56,075 nucleotides of DNA, taken from assembly GCA_018703155.1 (NCBI GenBank), contig JABJGS010000082.1, forward strand, positions 1 through 56,075. Direction: 5' to 3'. This stretch comes from Francisellaceae bacterium (lineage in GTDB: Bacteria; Pseudomonadota; Gammaproteobacteria; UBA6186; Azoamicaceae). A program made the translations under genes and the position numbers. This document shows positions 37,671 to 46,739 of the stretch, piece after piece (position 1 is the first letter of the stretch; each line of letters begins with the position of its first letter). The notes under the pieces are model-generated. The model did no database searches, was not told the DNA's origin, and worked only from the letters and a program-made list of their open reading frames with translations.

Positions 37671-38681
37671 CTACCCAATTCTTACAATGCTAACACTTAC
37701 ACCACCAGTGGTATCACCACGACGCTCAATAACAATGTTATTCTCTCTGCGTACTTTCTCAAGCTCTCTACTACGCATACTAGTAAAACCATAGGCTTCA
37801 TTCTCAATCCAAATTCCATCATCTGGAGCCTGGGAGAATCCATAACTAAATGCTACCTTAACAAAGCTAGTACCATTACTAGTTTTGTCGTTACTAACAC
37901 CAGCTTCTAACTGCAAACAATTAAATGGTGTTGCCTGCAAACTAAATGTATGACCTTGAGTTGCGGCTATCTGATAACCTTTCCAACGATATTTTTTAGC
38001 ATAAACTCTAGTCCAAGGTAAATATGGCAATGCAACACCAGCTTCAATATCATAACCCTGTACAGCACGCTCAGTAATTGTTGGGGTTATGTAAATCAAT
38101 TTTGACCTAGGAACATAATAGTTCCCAGTTATATCGAATACCGATGATTTAATATCAAAGCCTAAGCTGTAGCGTCGATGCTTGGCTGGCATTTGCCAAT
38201 CATGAAAAGTATTTACCCCTACAAGAACTCTGTCATCATAAAAAAAGTGTCTGTAACCAATACCAAGATTTAAAGTAGTTCTTAACTGAGAATCATTTAA
38301 TTTGGAAACCAACCCTAATCTTGCCTGAGTAAATAGAATACCGTCTTGTGGTCGCCACAATGGTTGTACCATAGTAATGCTACCAGCTTTAATTCTGCCA
38401 AAAGTATTATGAGTGTACTCAATATCTGTGCGCTGCAACCAACCAGGAATTTTGCCATCTGGTCCCTTAAACGCAAAATTCAATACCTGCTGTGGAGTAA
38501 AATATGATGCAACATAACCAAGTAAAGTGTCCTTGTTTAATTTATATCCACCATTATTTACGTTAGCAAAAAATCCAGAACCATTGTTAGCTATCCACTC
38601 TTCAGCCCTACTTGAGCCAGCTACAAGTAACTGTGGAGATAAAGCTAGACTAATAAAAATTATTTTAAACCATTTACTCAT
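37671..38681 (-). CDS. Passenger-less inverse autotransporter (intimin/invasin-type) beta-barrel
   Basis: 336 residues. I chose ATG 38681, with AAGGA about 8 bases upstream; a signal peptide (core about 6-20) follows. The body matches the inverse autotransporter beta-domain: LRTTLNLGIGYR, VLVGVNTFHDWQ, RRYSLGFDIKS, GYDIEAGVALPYLPWTRVYA and repeated amphipathic strands. After the last strand comes ELEKVRRENNIVIERR, like the helical linker that threads the barrel and leads to the passenger in intimin. Here only about 13 residues follow it, so the usual Ig-like passenger is missing. It sits in the outer membrane. Confidence 0.85.
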   Translation of the reverse strand: MSKWFKIIFISLALSPQLLVAGSSRAEEWIANNGSGFFANVNNGGYKLNKDTLLGYVASYFTPQQVLNFAFKGPDGKIPGWLQRTDIEYTHNTFGRIKAGSITMVQPLWRPQDGILFTQARLGLVSKLNDSQLRTTLNLGIGYRHFFYDDRVLVGVNTFHDWQMPAKHRRYSLGFDIKSSVFDITGNYYVPRSKLIYITPTITERAVQGYDIEAGVALPYLPWTRVYAKKYRWKGYQIAATQGHTFSLQATPFNCLQLEAGVSNDKTSNGTSFVKVAFSYGFSQAPDDGIWIENEAYGFTSMRSRELEKVRRENNIVIERRGDTTGGVSVSIVRIG

Positions 38682-38750
38682 ATGAGAATTCCTTGAACTG
38701 ATATTGTATATGAATAGATAAATAATAGTATAGTGACCTATATTTCCCAT

Positions 38751-39141
38751 TTAATGGTCATAAATTTTCAGTCATTTGAAAAGATAAATATAAGGTACAC
38801 ATATACAACCTAATAAGATTGGAATTATTAATTATAAGAATGGAGCTAGGTTAAATTAATTTTCATCAGTATCTTTGCCATTTGATTTGATTTGATTTGA
38901 TTTGATTTGATTTGATTTGATTTGATGTGATTTTTTCTTTATATCTTTTTCAGGTATAGGATGTGATTGTTCCTTACTTTTGTTTTCTTTTCACAGATTT
39001 ATTTCTCATATCATTGACAGTATTTTTCTTTAATCAAAACACCACGCTTAATCATAAACAGCACATCATCATTTGCATTAATTATGAAAAAAAAATAGTT
39101 GTCTGCATAAACATATAGATGTAAAACTTAAACAAATTAAA
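38751..39141. other. Intergenic region upstream of the barrel gene
   Basis: This AT-rich space lies between the ubiI stop and the barrel gene, both on the minus strand. It holds the TTTGA microsatellite (38881-38925), several T and A homopolymer runs, and presumably the promoter of the barrel gene. I see no ORF or RNA gene. Confidence 0.6.
38881..38925. repeat. Pentanucleotide microsatellite (TTTGA)9
   Basis: Nine perfect copies of TTTGA, followed by an imperfect TGTGA. It lies about 200 bases upstream of the inverse-autotransporter start and outside any ORF. The unit length is not a multiple of three, and copy number is likely to vary by strand slippage. Confidence 0.95.
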
Positions 39142-40278
39142 TTACAGTGCAATATCCAGCATTTGCTGCTTAATATACACACTTGAATTTGCAGTTTGTA
39201 ATAGAATTGCTTTAATGGATTCTAAGTAACCGGTAGATCGCACAAAGCTATAATCTAAAGATTCCATTAATTTTTGAACTGCACAATTATTAGAATATCT
39301 TTGTTTTTGATAATTATGTAAAGCACTTTTAACATTAGTGCAATACGCAGTACATTCTGCTAAAGCTTGCGCATCTTTAAACCCTAAATTAACCCCCTGA
39401 CCTGCAAGTGGGTGGATCACATGCGCTGCATCACCAATTATTACAACTCGCCCGTGGTAATACTGTTGTGCATGCATACCCTGTAGGGGAAAAGCAGCTC
39501 TTGTACTTATACTTTGGATATCAGTAACATTACTTTTATCATATATTGATAATTCTTTAATAAAATCCACATCATTTAATGTCAGTAACTGCTTTGCTGT
39601 TTGAGTTTTAGTGCTAAGCACAATAGAGTATCCATTATCCTTTAATGGTAACCAAGCCAAAACCCCATGTTCAGAAAAGGTCTGAGTTGCTGTATTTTTT
39701 TCACCATGCGCTTTAAAATTACCAACGATTGCACTTTGTTCATATGCTGTAAAGGTGACTGGTAATTTTAATTTTCTTCGAACAAATGAGTTTGCACCAT
39801 CTGCTCCAACTAGTAGATGGGTAGTATATTCATGTCCTATTGCACTTTTCACATAAACTTTTTTTTCATCTTGAGAGAAAGATTCTATTTTATCTACTCT
39901 GAAATCAACACCTTGTAATGCTCTGTGCATTACCTGTTGAATTTGTCTATTCTCAAAGGTATAAGCTAAAGCTATTTGATTGGCATCATTATGATCTAGA
40001 TCTAAATTGCCACTGTTCGTGAAAATTTCAATGTTTTTAAAAACACCATAGCGATGACTTTTAAGTTCATCCCAAATTCCTGCTTTTTTGAATAATCCAA
40101 TTGTAGTCAAGTTTAGAGCGCTAACCCGCAAGTCATATTCACTTGTAAACGTTACTGTACTAATCAAGGGCTTAGTATCAAGGAGTAAAACTTTTATATC
40201 TGGATTTCCACTTTTAAGCAGTAAGGCATACAAACTACCTACTAGTCCCGCACCTTGAATAATCACGTCATAATTCAA
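39142..40278 (-). CDS. ubiI: Flavin monooxygenase of ubiquinone synthesis, UbiI position
   Basis: 378 residues of the UbiH/UbiF/VisC family. FAD motifs: GAGLVGSLYALLL (10-22), GADGANSFVRR in the middle and GDAAHVIHPLAGQGVNLGFKDA near residue 280. In E. coli the gene after ubiH is ubiI (visC), which hydroxylates C5 of the ring. Assigned by order; UbiH and UbiI are hard to tell apart by eye, so the pair could be swapped. It follows ubiH by 2 bases. Confidence 0.88.
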   Translation of the reverse strand: MNYDVIIQGAGLVGSLYALLLKSGNPDIKVLLLDTKPLISTVTFTSEYDLRVSALNLTTIGLFKKAGIWDELKSHRYGVFKNIEIFTNSGNLDLDHNDANQIALAYTFENRQIQQVMHRALQGVDFRVDKIESFSQDEKKVYVKSAIGHEYTTHLLVGADGANSFVRRKLKLPVTFTAYEQSAIVGNFKAHGEKNTATQTFSEHGVLAWLPLKDNGYSIVLSTKTQTAKQLLTLNDVDFIKELSIYDKSNVTDIQSISTRAAFPLQGMHAQQYYHGRVVIIGDAAHVIHPLAGQGVNLGFKDAQALAECTAYCTNVKSALHNYQKQRYSNNCAVQKLMESLDYSFVRSTGYLESIKAILLQTANSSVYIKQQMLDIAL

Positions 40279-40280
40279 TG

Positions 40281-41465
40281 TTATATCTCCACAAAAGCAC
40301 TATCAGGTAACTTTTCCATTTTACCTAACATATAGTCCATTAGTTTCTTCTTTAAAGTATCACTAGCATTCACTGTGATTATTCCTAAAGTACGCAACAC
40401 CCCCATACTTGGAGCAGAGCTTGCGAAAATACGAACTATTTCATTTGTTGATTTAATTATTTTTGCATGTTCAACGGTACGCCATTGACAATACTCATCT
40501 AAAATAATATTTAAATCATCATTACTATTTTTCAATAATTGCAGTAACGAAGCAATATCTCTAATAGCCAAATTAAAGCCTTGAGCCGCTATCGGATGAA
40601 TGGTAATTGCAGAGTTCCCCAATAATACACAGCCATCTTTTGCTAAAATTTTAGCTTGGCGTTGCGCTAATGGATAACTAACTCTTTTACCTATAGATTC
40701 AATTCTGCCAATATATCCAGACATAATACTTTTAATATATTGAGAATATTCTCGTTCATTAAGCCGTAAATATTTTGTTGTCTCTACATTTGAGCTAATT
40801 AATATACTTTTCATTTGATTATCTTGAAAAGGTACTAACGCTAGAGAGCCTGATTTATGAAAACGTTTAAAAGCAGTATTTTCATGGTAACGGTTAAGCT
40901 TTACATTAGTGACAATTGCTGAGCTACCAAAATCATGCACATCTAAATCAATTTTCAAAATATCTCGTAATTTTGAATTAACACCATCGGCACCAATAAC
41001 TAGTGGAGCTATTAAAACCTCATCCTGAACTGTAATTTGCCATAACTTATTGTCTGCGTCATAGATAAACTCACTTGCAATATCCCCCCAATATGTAGTG
41101 ATCATTTTTTGTTGTGTGGCATAATTTTGCAGAGCATATGTTAATACTCCCGCCTCAATAACCACACCAAGTTGGTCTGGTGCTGACCAGCTAAATGTCC
41201 CCAAACAATCTTTCTGCGATACATGTACCTTACTAATGGGAGATGAGCAAGACTTTAAAATATCCCACAGACCATAATTATTTAAAATTTTAATAGTCAA
41301 GGATGATAATGCTAATCCACGGAAATCACTTGTACTTGCTGTTTTCAGATCAACTAATGGTTTGGGTTCGATTAGGGCAACTCTATAGTGTAACTTTTCA
41401 CACATTGCTGCAGCAATAGAGCCAACCATGCCCCCACCGACAATAATTACATCATAATTCTTCAT
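40281..41465 (-). CDS. ubiH: Flavin monooxygenase of ubiquinone synthesis, UbiH position
   Basis: 394 residues with GGGMVGSIAAAM (10-21), GADGVNSKLRD and GNSAITIHPIAAQGFNLAIRD, the family's FAD-binding segments. The last has Asn-Ser where most members have Asp-Ala (compare GDAAH in the neighbour), a mild deviation. The gene lies between pepP and ubiI, as in E. coli, so it probably hydroxylates C1 of the ubiquinone ring. Confidence 0.88.
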   Translation of the reverse strand: MKNYDVIIVGGGMVGSIAAAMCEKLHYRVALIEPKPLVDLKTASTSDFRGLALSSLTIKILNNYGLWDILKSCSSPISKVHVSQKDCLGTFSWSAPDQLGVVIEAGVLTYALQNYATQQKMITTYWGDIASEFIYDADNKLWQITVQDEVLIAPLVIGADGVNSKLRDILKIDLDVHDFGSSAIVTNVKLNRYHENTAFKRFHKSGSLALVPFQDNQMKSILISSNVETTKYLRLNEREYSQYIKSIMSGYIGRIESIGKRVSYPLAQRQAKILAKDGCVLLGNSAITIHPIAAQGFNLAIRDIASLLQLLKNSNDDLNIILDEYCQWRTVEHAKIIKSTNEIVRIFASSAPSMGVLRTLGIITVNASDTLKKKLMDYMLGKMEKLPDSAFVEI

Positions 41466-41468
41466 AGG

Positions 41469-42770
41469 CTATGAGGCCATCATTGCTTCAATTTCACTAA
41501 TGGTCTTTGGAACTTCCTCAGATAAGATGACAGGTCCATTTTTGCCAACAAACACGTCATCCTCAATCCTCACACCAATATTATGATACTGTGAAGGTAT
41601 ATTAGAATCTTCAGGTATATATAAACCTGGCTCAACAGTTATCACCATGCCTGGTTCAAAATCACGCCAATTGTTATCTAGTTTGTATCTGCCAACATCG
41701 TGAGTGTCTAACCCCAGCCAATGACCAGAGCCATGCATATATACTTTTTTGTATGATTGGTTTTTTAAAATATCATCTTTATTGCCAGTTAAAATCTTAA
41801 GATCTATTAATCCTGGGATCATGACTTCAAGAATGCTATCTTGTACGCCATTTAGTGGTAAACCAATTTTAACTGCATCAATACCTGCAAGTTGAGCTCT
41901 AAGAACTAATTCATAGATATCTTTCTGTGCACTAGTGAATTTTCCGTTTACTGGAAAAGTTCTAGTAATGTCAGCTGAATATCCTTTATATTCACCACCG
42001 GCATCAATCAGCAATAAATCCCCATCTTTCAGCTCATCTTCATTGTTGGTATAATGCAATATACAAGCATTAGCGCCTGTTGCAACAATAGCAGGATAGG
42101 CTAATGTTCGACATCCATTATACTGTACATGATGGGTGAATATAGCTTCTAGCTGATATTCAAACAAACCTGGCTTACACGCTTTTATTAATTTATTATG
42201 TGCCTTAGCTGATATACTAGCAGCCTGATACATTAACTCTTTTTCATAATCATCTTTAATTAAACGTTGCTCATGCAATAGTAAACTTAAATCTCTAATA
42301 GTATCGGGAGCTTGTGCACCACGCCGCATGCCTTGCTTAACTATTTCTAGTGTTTTCAATACACATAAATCATTTTGTGTATTTGCGGAAAAGCTATAAT
42401 ACAAATTTTGTTTATTTGCACATAAATCAGTTAAATGCTTCTCAAGATCACACAACGGAAAGGCAGCGTCTAAGCCCAAAACCTTAATACCTTCATCAAT
42501 CCCTAAACGTTTACCATTCCAGCACTCAGCAATAGGATCTTTGGGTTGTAAAAACATAGTTACTTTAGACTTGCCTGAATAATCTTTTGTCAATACCAAG
42601 CAGCAATCTGGCTCATTGAAACCTGTTAAATACAAAATATCGCTATGCTGACGAAAAAGCATTTGCGAATCAGAATTTCGATTAATTATTTTAGCGCCAA
42701 AAATAATAGCAACACTAGCAACATCAAGTTTATCTAGTAACACTTGTTGACGGAGTTTGTAATTGTGCAT
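41469..42770 (-). CDS. pepP: Xaa-Pro aminopeptidase
   Basis: 433 residues, close to E. coli PepP (441). Removes N-terminal residues that precede proline, using two metal ions. An N-terminal creatinase-like domain is followed by the pita-bread fold with metal ligands in LLIDAGGEYKGYSADITRTF, HGSGHWLGLDTHDVG, TVEPGLYIP and VRIEDDV. It lies 3 bases before ubiH and after ygfB. Confidence 0.96.
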   Translation of the reverse strand: MHNYKLRQQVLLDKLDVASVAIIFGAKIINRNSDSQMLFRQHSDILYLTGFNEPDCCLVLTKDYSGKSKVTMFLQPKDPIAECWNGKRLGIDEGIKVLGLDAAFPLCDLEKHLTDLCANKQNLYYSFSANTQNDLCVLKTLEIVKQGMRRGAQAPDTIRDLSLLLHEQRLIKDDYEKELMYQAASISAKAHNKLIKACKPGLFEYQLEAIFTHHVQYNGCRTLAYPAIVATGANACILHYTNNEDELKDGDLLLIDAGGEYKGYSADITRTFPVNGKFTSAQKDIYELVLRAQLAGIDAVKIGLPLNGVQDSILEVMIPGLIDLKILTGNKDDILKNQSYKKVYMHGSGHWLGLDTHDVGRYKLDNNWRDFEPGMVITVEPGLYIPEDSNIPSQYHNIGVRIEDDVFVGKNGPVILSEEVPKTISEIEAMMAS

Positions 42771-42789
42771 GATCGCCCCTTACAATTTT

Positions 42790-43365
42790 TTAATGCAGAC
42801 TTGTACTTACTTCTGTGCAGTAGTTTATATTGCTTGAGCTACCATTGCTATCCTTTAGTTCTATCTGCAAACTTTGAACGGCTGCTCTTATGTACTCTAG
42901 TATCTCAAACAAAGCTGTTTCATTTTCTTCATCATCATCTTCTGAAACTACGTAAGCAATTTGAGATATATCGGTTACTGCCTCTTTAGCTTCTGGGGTA
43001 GCTAGCTTCTCTTCAGTAATACCAGCAAGACCAAGTCCACATAAAAAGCCACGACACCAATCAGCCAAAGCTTGTACTCTAATTGCTAAGTCAGTGTCAT
43101 CATCTGGTAATAAGGGTTGAAAGGAGAACTCTATACCATCAAAGGAACTAATATCCTGCTTATATAATCTGCCTAAAATTTCACGCAACCCAGTGCTTGA
43201 ATTTAGACAATCTAACTCTTCAAGAAGAATGCTTAGCCAGTCTTCCCTAGATCTATTTGTATTTGCACATATAATGCCCACTTGCATGCCATGTGTCTCC
43301 GCAGCACTAATGCTTGCTTTGGCTAAAGATAGTAGTTCATCTAACTCTTTATGCGTTACTTGCAT
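42790..43365 (-). CDS. ygfB: YgfB/YecA (UPF0149) family protein
   Basis: 191 residues, helical. Family features: AAETHGMQVGIICA near the start, WCRGFLCGLGLAG in the middle and the acidic SEDDDEENETALFEILEYIRAAV at the C-terminal end. In Pseudomonas a homologue modulates gene regulation; the molecular role is not settled. First gene of the ygfB-pepP-ubiH-ubiI unit, divergent from zapA. Confidence 0.93.
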   Translation of the reverse strand: MQVTHKELDELLSLAKASISAAETHGMQVGIICANTNRSREDWLSILLEELDCLNSSTGLREILGRLYKQDISSFDGIEFSFQPLLPDDDTDLAIRVQALADWCRGFLCGLGLAGITEEKLATPEAKEAVTDISQIAYVVSEDDDEENETALFEILEYIRAAVQSLQIELKDSNGSSSNINYCTEVSTSLH

Positions 43366-43494
43366 AATTTAATCTCTCAACAATTTGGGTTATACTTTTA
43401 TTATCCTGTATTATTAGGAAAAACTCTACGTTTTACAATAGTTATTTTATAAACTCATTGACCAGATTGTTTTGCAGCTTTATATTTAAACTAG

Positions 43495-43514
43495 GGATAC
43501 ACAAGGATACACAA
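43495..43514 (+). repeat. 10-base tandem duplication at the zapA ribosome site
   Basis: Two perfect copies of GGATACACAA directly precede the GTG start of zapA. The second copy, with the AAGG junction, supplies the ribosome site at a normal distance, so the duplication has doubled part of the translation-initiation region. Confidence 0.85.
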
Positions 43515-43856
43515 GTGACTAAGCACGTTGCCGTTCAAATCCTAGGAAAAGACTATCAGGTTGCCTGTCCTGAAGGAGAGGAGCATAACCTCATAGAAGC
43601 CGCTTATTACCTTGATGGAAACATGCAAGAAGTAAGGAAAAGTGGAAGGGTTCTAGGCCCTGAAAGGGCTGCCATTATGGCAGCATTGAATATTGCAAAT
43701 GAATTACTACAATTAAAGACAGATACCGAAAACGGTAAAATAAATATTGAAGACAAAGTTAGTGGAATGTCTAACAAAATCTCTAAATGCCTGATTGGCA
43801 AAAAGAGAATTAGGGTTCGCCCTGAGAGAGACATTGAAGAATCTGCTAACTTATAA
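43515..43856 (+). CDS. zapA: Cell-division protein ZapA
   Basis: 113 residues. Promotes FtsZ bundling at the division ring. Starts with VAVQILGKDYQVACPEGEEHNL, followed by AAYYLDGNMQEVR and the helical dimerisation part GPERAAIMAALNIANELL. I chose GTG 43515, preceded by AAGGA; the longer frame from 43458 adds residues foreign to the family. The 6S RNA gene and fau follow, as in E. coli. Confidence 0.94.
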   Translation: MTKHVAVQILGKDYQVACPEGEEHNLIEAAYYLDGNMQEVRKSGRVLGPERAAIMAALNIANELLQLKTDTENGKINIEDKVSGMSNKISKCLIGKKRIRVRPERDIEESANL

Positions 43857-43865
43857 CAAGTTTTA

Positions 43866-44052
43866 TGGCGGTCTTAGGGCATATGGCACTTGAGCTATAC
43901 ATCTTGAGCCGATATTAACAGTCCGGGGGCGATTCCCTGAGTGTTGTTGAGCATGTCTGCCTTAGAGTAGAAAGCCTTATACGCTCATACCAGTTCCCAC
44001 TTGAACCTTAGGGTTCGGGAAAAGGCAATTTTGCCATTGTTTTAAGCCGCCA
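43866..44052 (+). ncRNA. ssrS: 6S RNA
   Basis: About 187 bases between zapA and fau, the standard location. Ends pair (TGGCGG with CCGCCA). Inside, conserved blocks match E. coli 6S RNA: CTTGAGCCGATATT, GAGCATG, AGAAAGCCTTA and CACTTGAACCTTAGGGTTC. 6S RNA mimics an open promoter and sequesters sigma-70 RNA polymerase in stationary phase. Ends are set by the closing stem and may be off by several bases. Confidence 0.92.
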
Positions 44053-44062
44053 CCATATTCTT

Positions 44063-44623
44063 ATGCAAGATAAAAATAGCATCAGACAGAAAATTATAAA
44101 GCAGCGCAAGCTGCAAAGTACCAAGACCATTACGAGCTCATCTGCCAAAATCAGTTCACAACTATTCAACATGCCTGAATATATAAGTGCTAAAACAGTT
44201 GCTATGTATTGGTCCTTTGGTTCTGAAGTAGATACTAAAGATATCCTGACCCACGCTCTAGCAGCTTACAAGCTCTGTTATTTACCAAAGATCGTTGGCA
44301 ATACTTTAAATTTTATTAAGATTACTGATGAGCAAGAACTAATAGCCAATAAGTATAAAATTCTTGAACCTAGCACTGGGGCAAGCAGCTCACCAAATGA
44401 GTTAGACCTTATACTCCTACCTCTAGTTGGCTACACTGAATCTGGTCAAAGAATTGGTATGGGTTCTGGATATTATGATCGGTGCCTTGCCACTACAAGT
44501 AATATGCCGTTACTAATTGGCCTAGCCTATAGTTTTCAAGAAGTTACTGACTGTAAATTTGATGAATGGGATATAAAGCTTGATATAATTATTAACGAGG
44601 ATGAGGTCATTTTCTGTGCATAA
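44063..44623 (+). CDS. fau: 5-formyltetrahydrofolate cyclo-ligase
   Basis: 186 residues. Converts 5-formyl-THF to methenyl-THF with ATP. The N-terminal basic helix is followed by VAMYWSFGSEVDTKDI, and the C-terminal signature LILLPLVGYTESGQRIGMGSGYYDRCL is intact. Known as ygfA in E. coli, where it is cotranscribed with 6S RNA; the same arrangement holds here, with 10 bases between the RNA and the ATG. Confidence 0.95.
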   Translation: MQDKNSIRQKIIKQRKLQSTKTITSSSAKISSQLFNMPEYISAKTVAMYWSFGSEVDTKDILTHALAAYKLCYLPKIVGNTLNFIKITDEQELIANKYKILEPSTGASSSPNELDLILLPLVGYTESGQRIGMGSGYYDRCLATTSNMPLLIGLAYSFQEVTDCKFDEWDIKLDIIINEDEVIFCA

Positions 44624-44671
44624 TATTACAAAAGTGTAATATAGCAAAAGAATAATACATATAGGGATATT

Positions 44672-45337
44672 ATGGGTATTAGCGCATTAATAAAAGGTTA
44701 TCTTAAATTTAAAAAAGGAGCTTATGAATTACATGAGAAAGAATTTGTTAATCTAATAACTAATGGTCAGCGACCAAATGCTCTATTTATCAGCTGCTCT
44801 GATTCAAGAGTAGTCCCTGAACTTATTACTCAATGTGATCCAGGAACCTTATTTCATCATCGCCAAGTCGGCAACTTCATCCCACCGTATAGTGATAACC
44901 TTGAAGGCATACATACTTCAACATTAGCTACAATAGAATATGCTATAGAAGGATTAAAGATAAAAGATATCATCATTTGTAGCCACTCTAAATGTGGAGC
45001 TTGTGCCAATCTTTATGATGATATTAGCAATAAACCTGAACTAAAATTTCTAAATACATGGCTCACACAGAGTCCCAAGCTACAAAAGTTTGTCGAATTA
45101 CAGAAAAATAGTGGATTACATCAAGATAACTTAGCTGAAATAACTGAACGAGTATCACTATTATGCCAAGTAGAAAATTTGTTAACCTACCCAATAATTT
45201 ATAAAAAAATAAAAGAACAAGAAATATTTCTACATGCATGGTATTACGATATAGCCTCTGGTGATATAGATTTTTTTGACTCAAATAGGTTAGACTTTAT
45301 TAGACTTGCAGATATTTTAAATGAGCAAAAAAAATAA
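44672..45337 (+). CDS. Beta-class carbonic anhydrase
   Basis: 221 residues. Interconverts CO2 and bicarbonate. Zinc ligands C42 (with D44 in CSDSR), H105 and C108 in HSKCGAC are all present, as is the HHRQVGNFIPPY segment. Full length for the family. AGGGA lies before the ATG. The EVE gene follows 9 bases later, so they probably share a transcript. Confidence 0.95.
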   Translation: MGISALIKGYLKFKKGAYELHEKEFVNLITNGQRPNALFISCSDSRVVPELITQCDPGTLFHHRQVGNFIPPYSDNLEGIHTSTLATIEYAIEGLKIKDIIICSHSKCGACANLYDDISNKPELKFLNTWLTQSPKLQKFVELQKNSGLHQDNLAEITERVSLLCQVENLLTYPIIYKKIKEQEIFLHAWYYDIASGDIDFFDSNRLDFIRLADILNEQKK

Positions 45338-45346
45338 GAGGTTATT

Positions 45347-45811
45347 ATGACATTCTGGTTAATGAAATCAGAGCCTGATGCATTTGGGATCGATGATTTA
45401 AAAAAAAAATCCAAAGGTACTGATTGTTGGGATGGTATCCGCAACTATCAAGCTAGAAATTTCATGCGTGACGAAATGAAAAAAGGCGATGAAGCTTTTT
45501 TTTATCATTCAAGCTGCAAAGAGCCAGGTATCTACGGCACGATGAAAATAGTAAAAGAATCCTACCCAGACTTAACTGCATTTGACACCAATGAAAAATA
45601 CTTTGATGTCAAAAGTTCACCAGAGAATCCACGATGGTTTATGGTTGATGTTAAATTTACTGAAAAATTCGAAAACCCGATCTTTTTAGCCGAACTTAGA
45701 TTGCACAAACAACTTGCCTCAATGAAAATATTACAACGAGGTAATAGATTATCAATAACGCCAATCACTAGCCCAGAATGGAATTATATAATCAAGCTAG
45801 CAGCAAATTAA
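45347..45811 (+). CDS. EVE-domain (PUA-like) protein
   Basis: 154 residues. EVE domains, of the YTH/PUA superfamily, are thought to bind modified nucleobases in RNA or DNA. Signatures: FWLMKSEPDAFGIDDL at the start, CWDGIRNYQARNFMRDEMKKGDEAFFYHSSC, GIYGTMKIVKESYPD and NPRWFMVDVKF. A run of ten A (45400-45409) lies early in the gene. It lies between the carbonic anhydrase and rpiA genes. Confidence 0.93.
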   Translation: MTFWLMKSEPDAFGIDDLKKKSKGTDCWDGIRNYQARNFMRDEMKKGDEAFFYHSSCKEPGIYGTMKIVKESYPDLTAFDTNEKYFDVKSSPENPRWFMVDVKFTEKFENPIFLAELRLHKQLASMKILQRGNRLSITPITSPEWNYIIKLAAN

Positions 45812-45830
45812 CCAAATGGAGACTGTCACC

Positions 45831-46490
45831 ATGAACCTACAAGATGAGTTAAAACAAAAGTCTGCAGCTAGTGCAATAGATTTTATCAACCATTGCGAAG
45901 TTATTGGTATTGGCACCGGTTCTACAGTCGATTTTTTTATTGAAGAGCTTGCCAAACATCAAGATTTATTTACCACCACAGTTGCAAGTTCAATTAGAAC
46001 TGAAATTAAATTAAAAGAATTTGGCATTAATGTATCCAGTCTTAAGGATGTTAATGGAATTGATGTATATATCGATGGTGCTGATTCCTGCAACCCTCTC
46101 AAGCAATTAGTAAAAGGTGGCGGTGGTGCCTTAACTAGAGAGAAAATTCTTGCACATGCAGCTAAACAATTTATCTGTATAATCGACGAGGCCAAAACTG
46201 AAGATTATTTGGGGAAATTTCCAGTACCAATAGAAGTATTGCCTTTTGCAAGAAGCCAAGTTGCAAAAGAAATTGTAAAACTCAAAGGTAATCCAGTTAT
46301 GAGAATAGGATTTACTACTGATAATGGCAATGAAATTTTAGATGTTCATAATTGGGTGATCTCAAATCCAATTGAACTTGAGCAAACCTTAAACAATATT
46401 CCTGGTGTCATCTGTAATGGTATTTTTGCGTTAGATGCAGCTGATCTAGTTCTTATTGGCACAAAAGATAAGGTCTCTATTTGCGATTAA
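45831..46490 (+). CDS. rpiA: Ribose-5-phosphate isomerase A
   Basis: 219 residues, the same as E. coli RpiA. Signatures: VIGIGTGSTVDFFIEEL, IDVYIDGADSCN, VKGGGGALTREKI and IIDEAKTEDYLG, then FPVPIEVLPFA. I chose ATG 45831, with GGAG nine bases upstream, over the ATG at 45816. The gene is close behind the EVE gene (19 bases). Confidence 0.97.
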   Translation: MNLQDELKQKSAASAIDFINHCEVIGIGTGSTVDFFIEELAKHQDLFTTTVASSIRTEIKLKEFGINVSSLKDVNGIDVYIDGADSCNPLKQLVKGGGGALTREKILAHAAKQFICIIDEAKTEDYLGKFPVPIEVLPFARSQVAKEIVKLKGNPVMRIGFTTDNGNEILDVHNWVISNPIELEQTLNNIPGVICNGIFALDAADLVLIGTKDKVSICD

Positions 46491-46739
46491 GTGTAATACC
46501 ACATTAATCTAACATCAGATTTTACTCATAACCTCTAGTTATAGAGCCCATTGACTTGTGGCTACTATAACCATACCATGCATCTCCGTTTATAATCTTT
46601 ACAGCTTATCTTTGACAAGTTAGAATATTGACTTTTCTGTTGTTAACTCAACCAGAATCAATAATTTCCAAATAATAATTGTACTAATAATAAAATTAAT
46701 AACTTATTTTCATGATAAGAATCAGGAGTATCGAGCAGC

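Noticed and set aside
38881-38930. Repeat tract as a possible CRISPR or regulatory array
   Set aside because: The unit is five bases with no spacers; it is a simple microsatellite.
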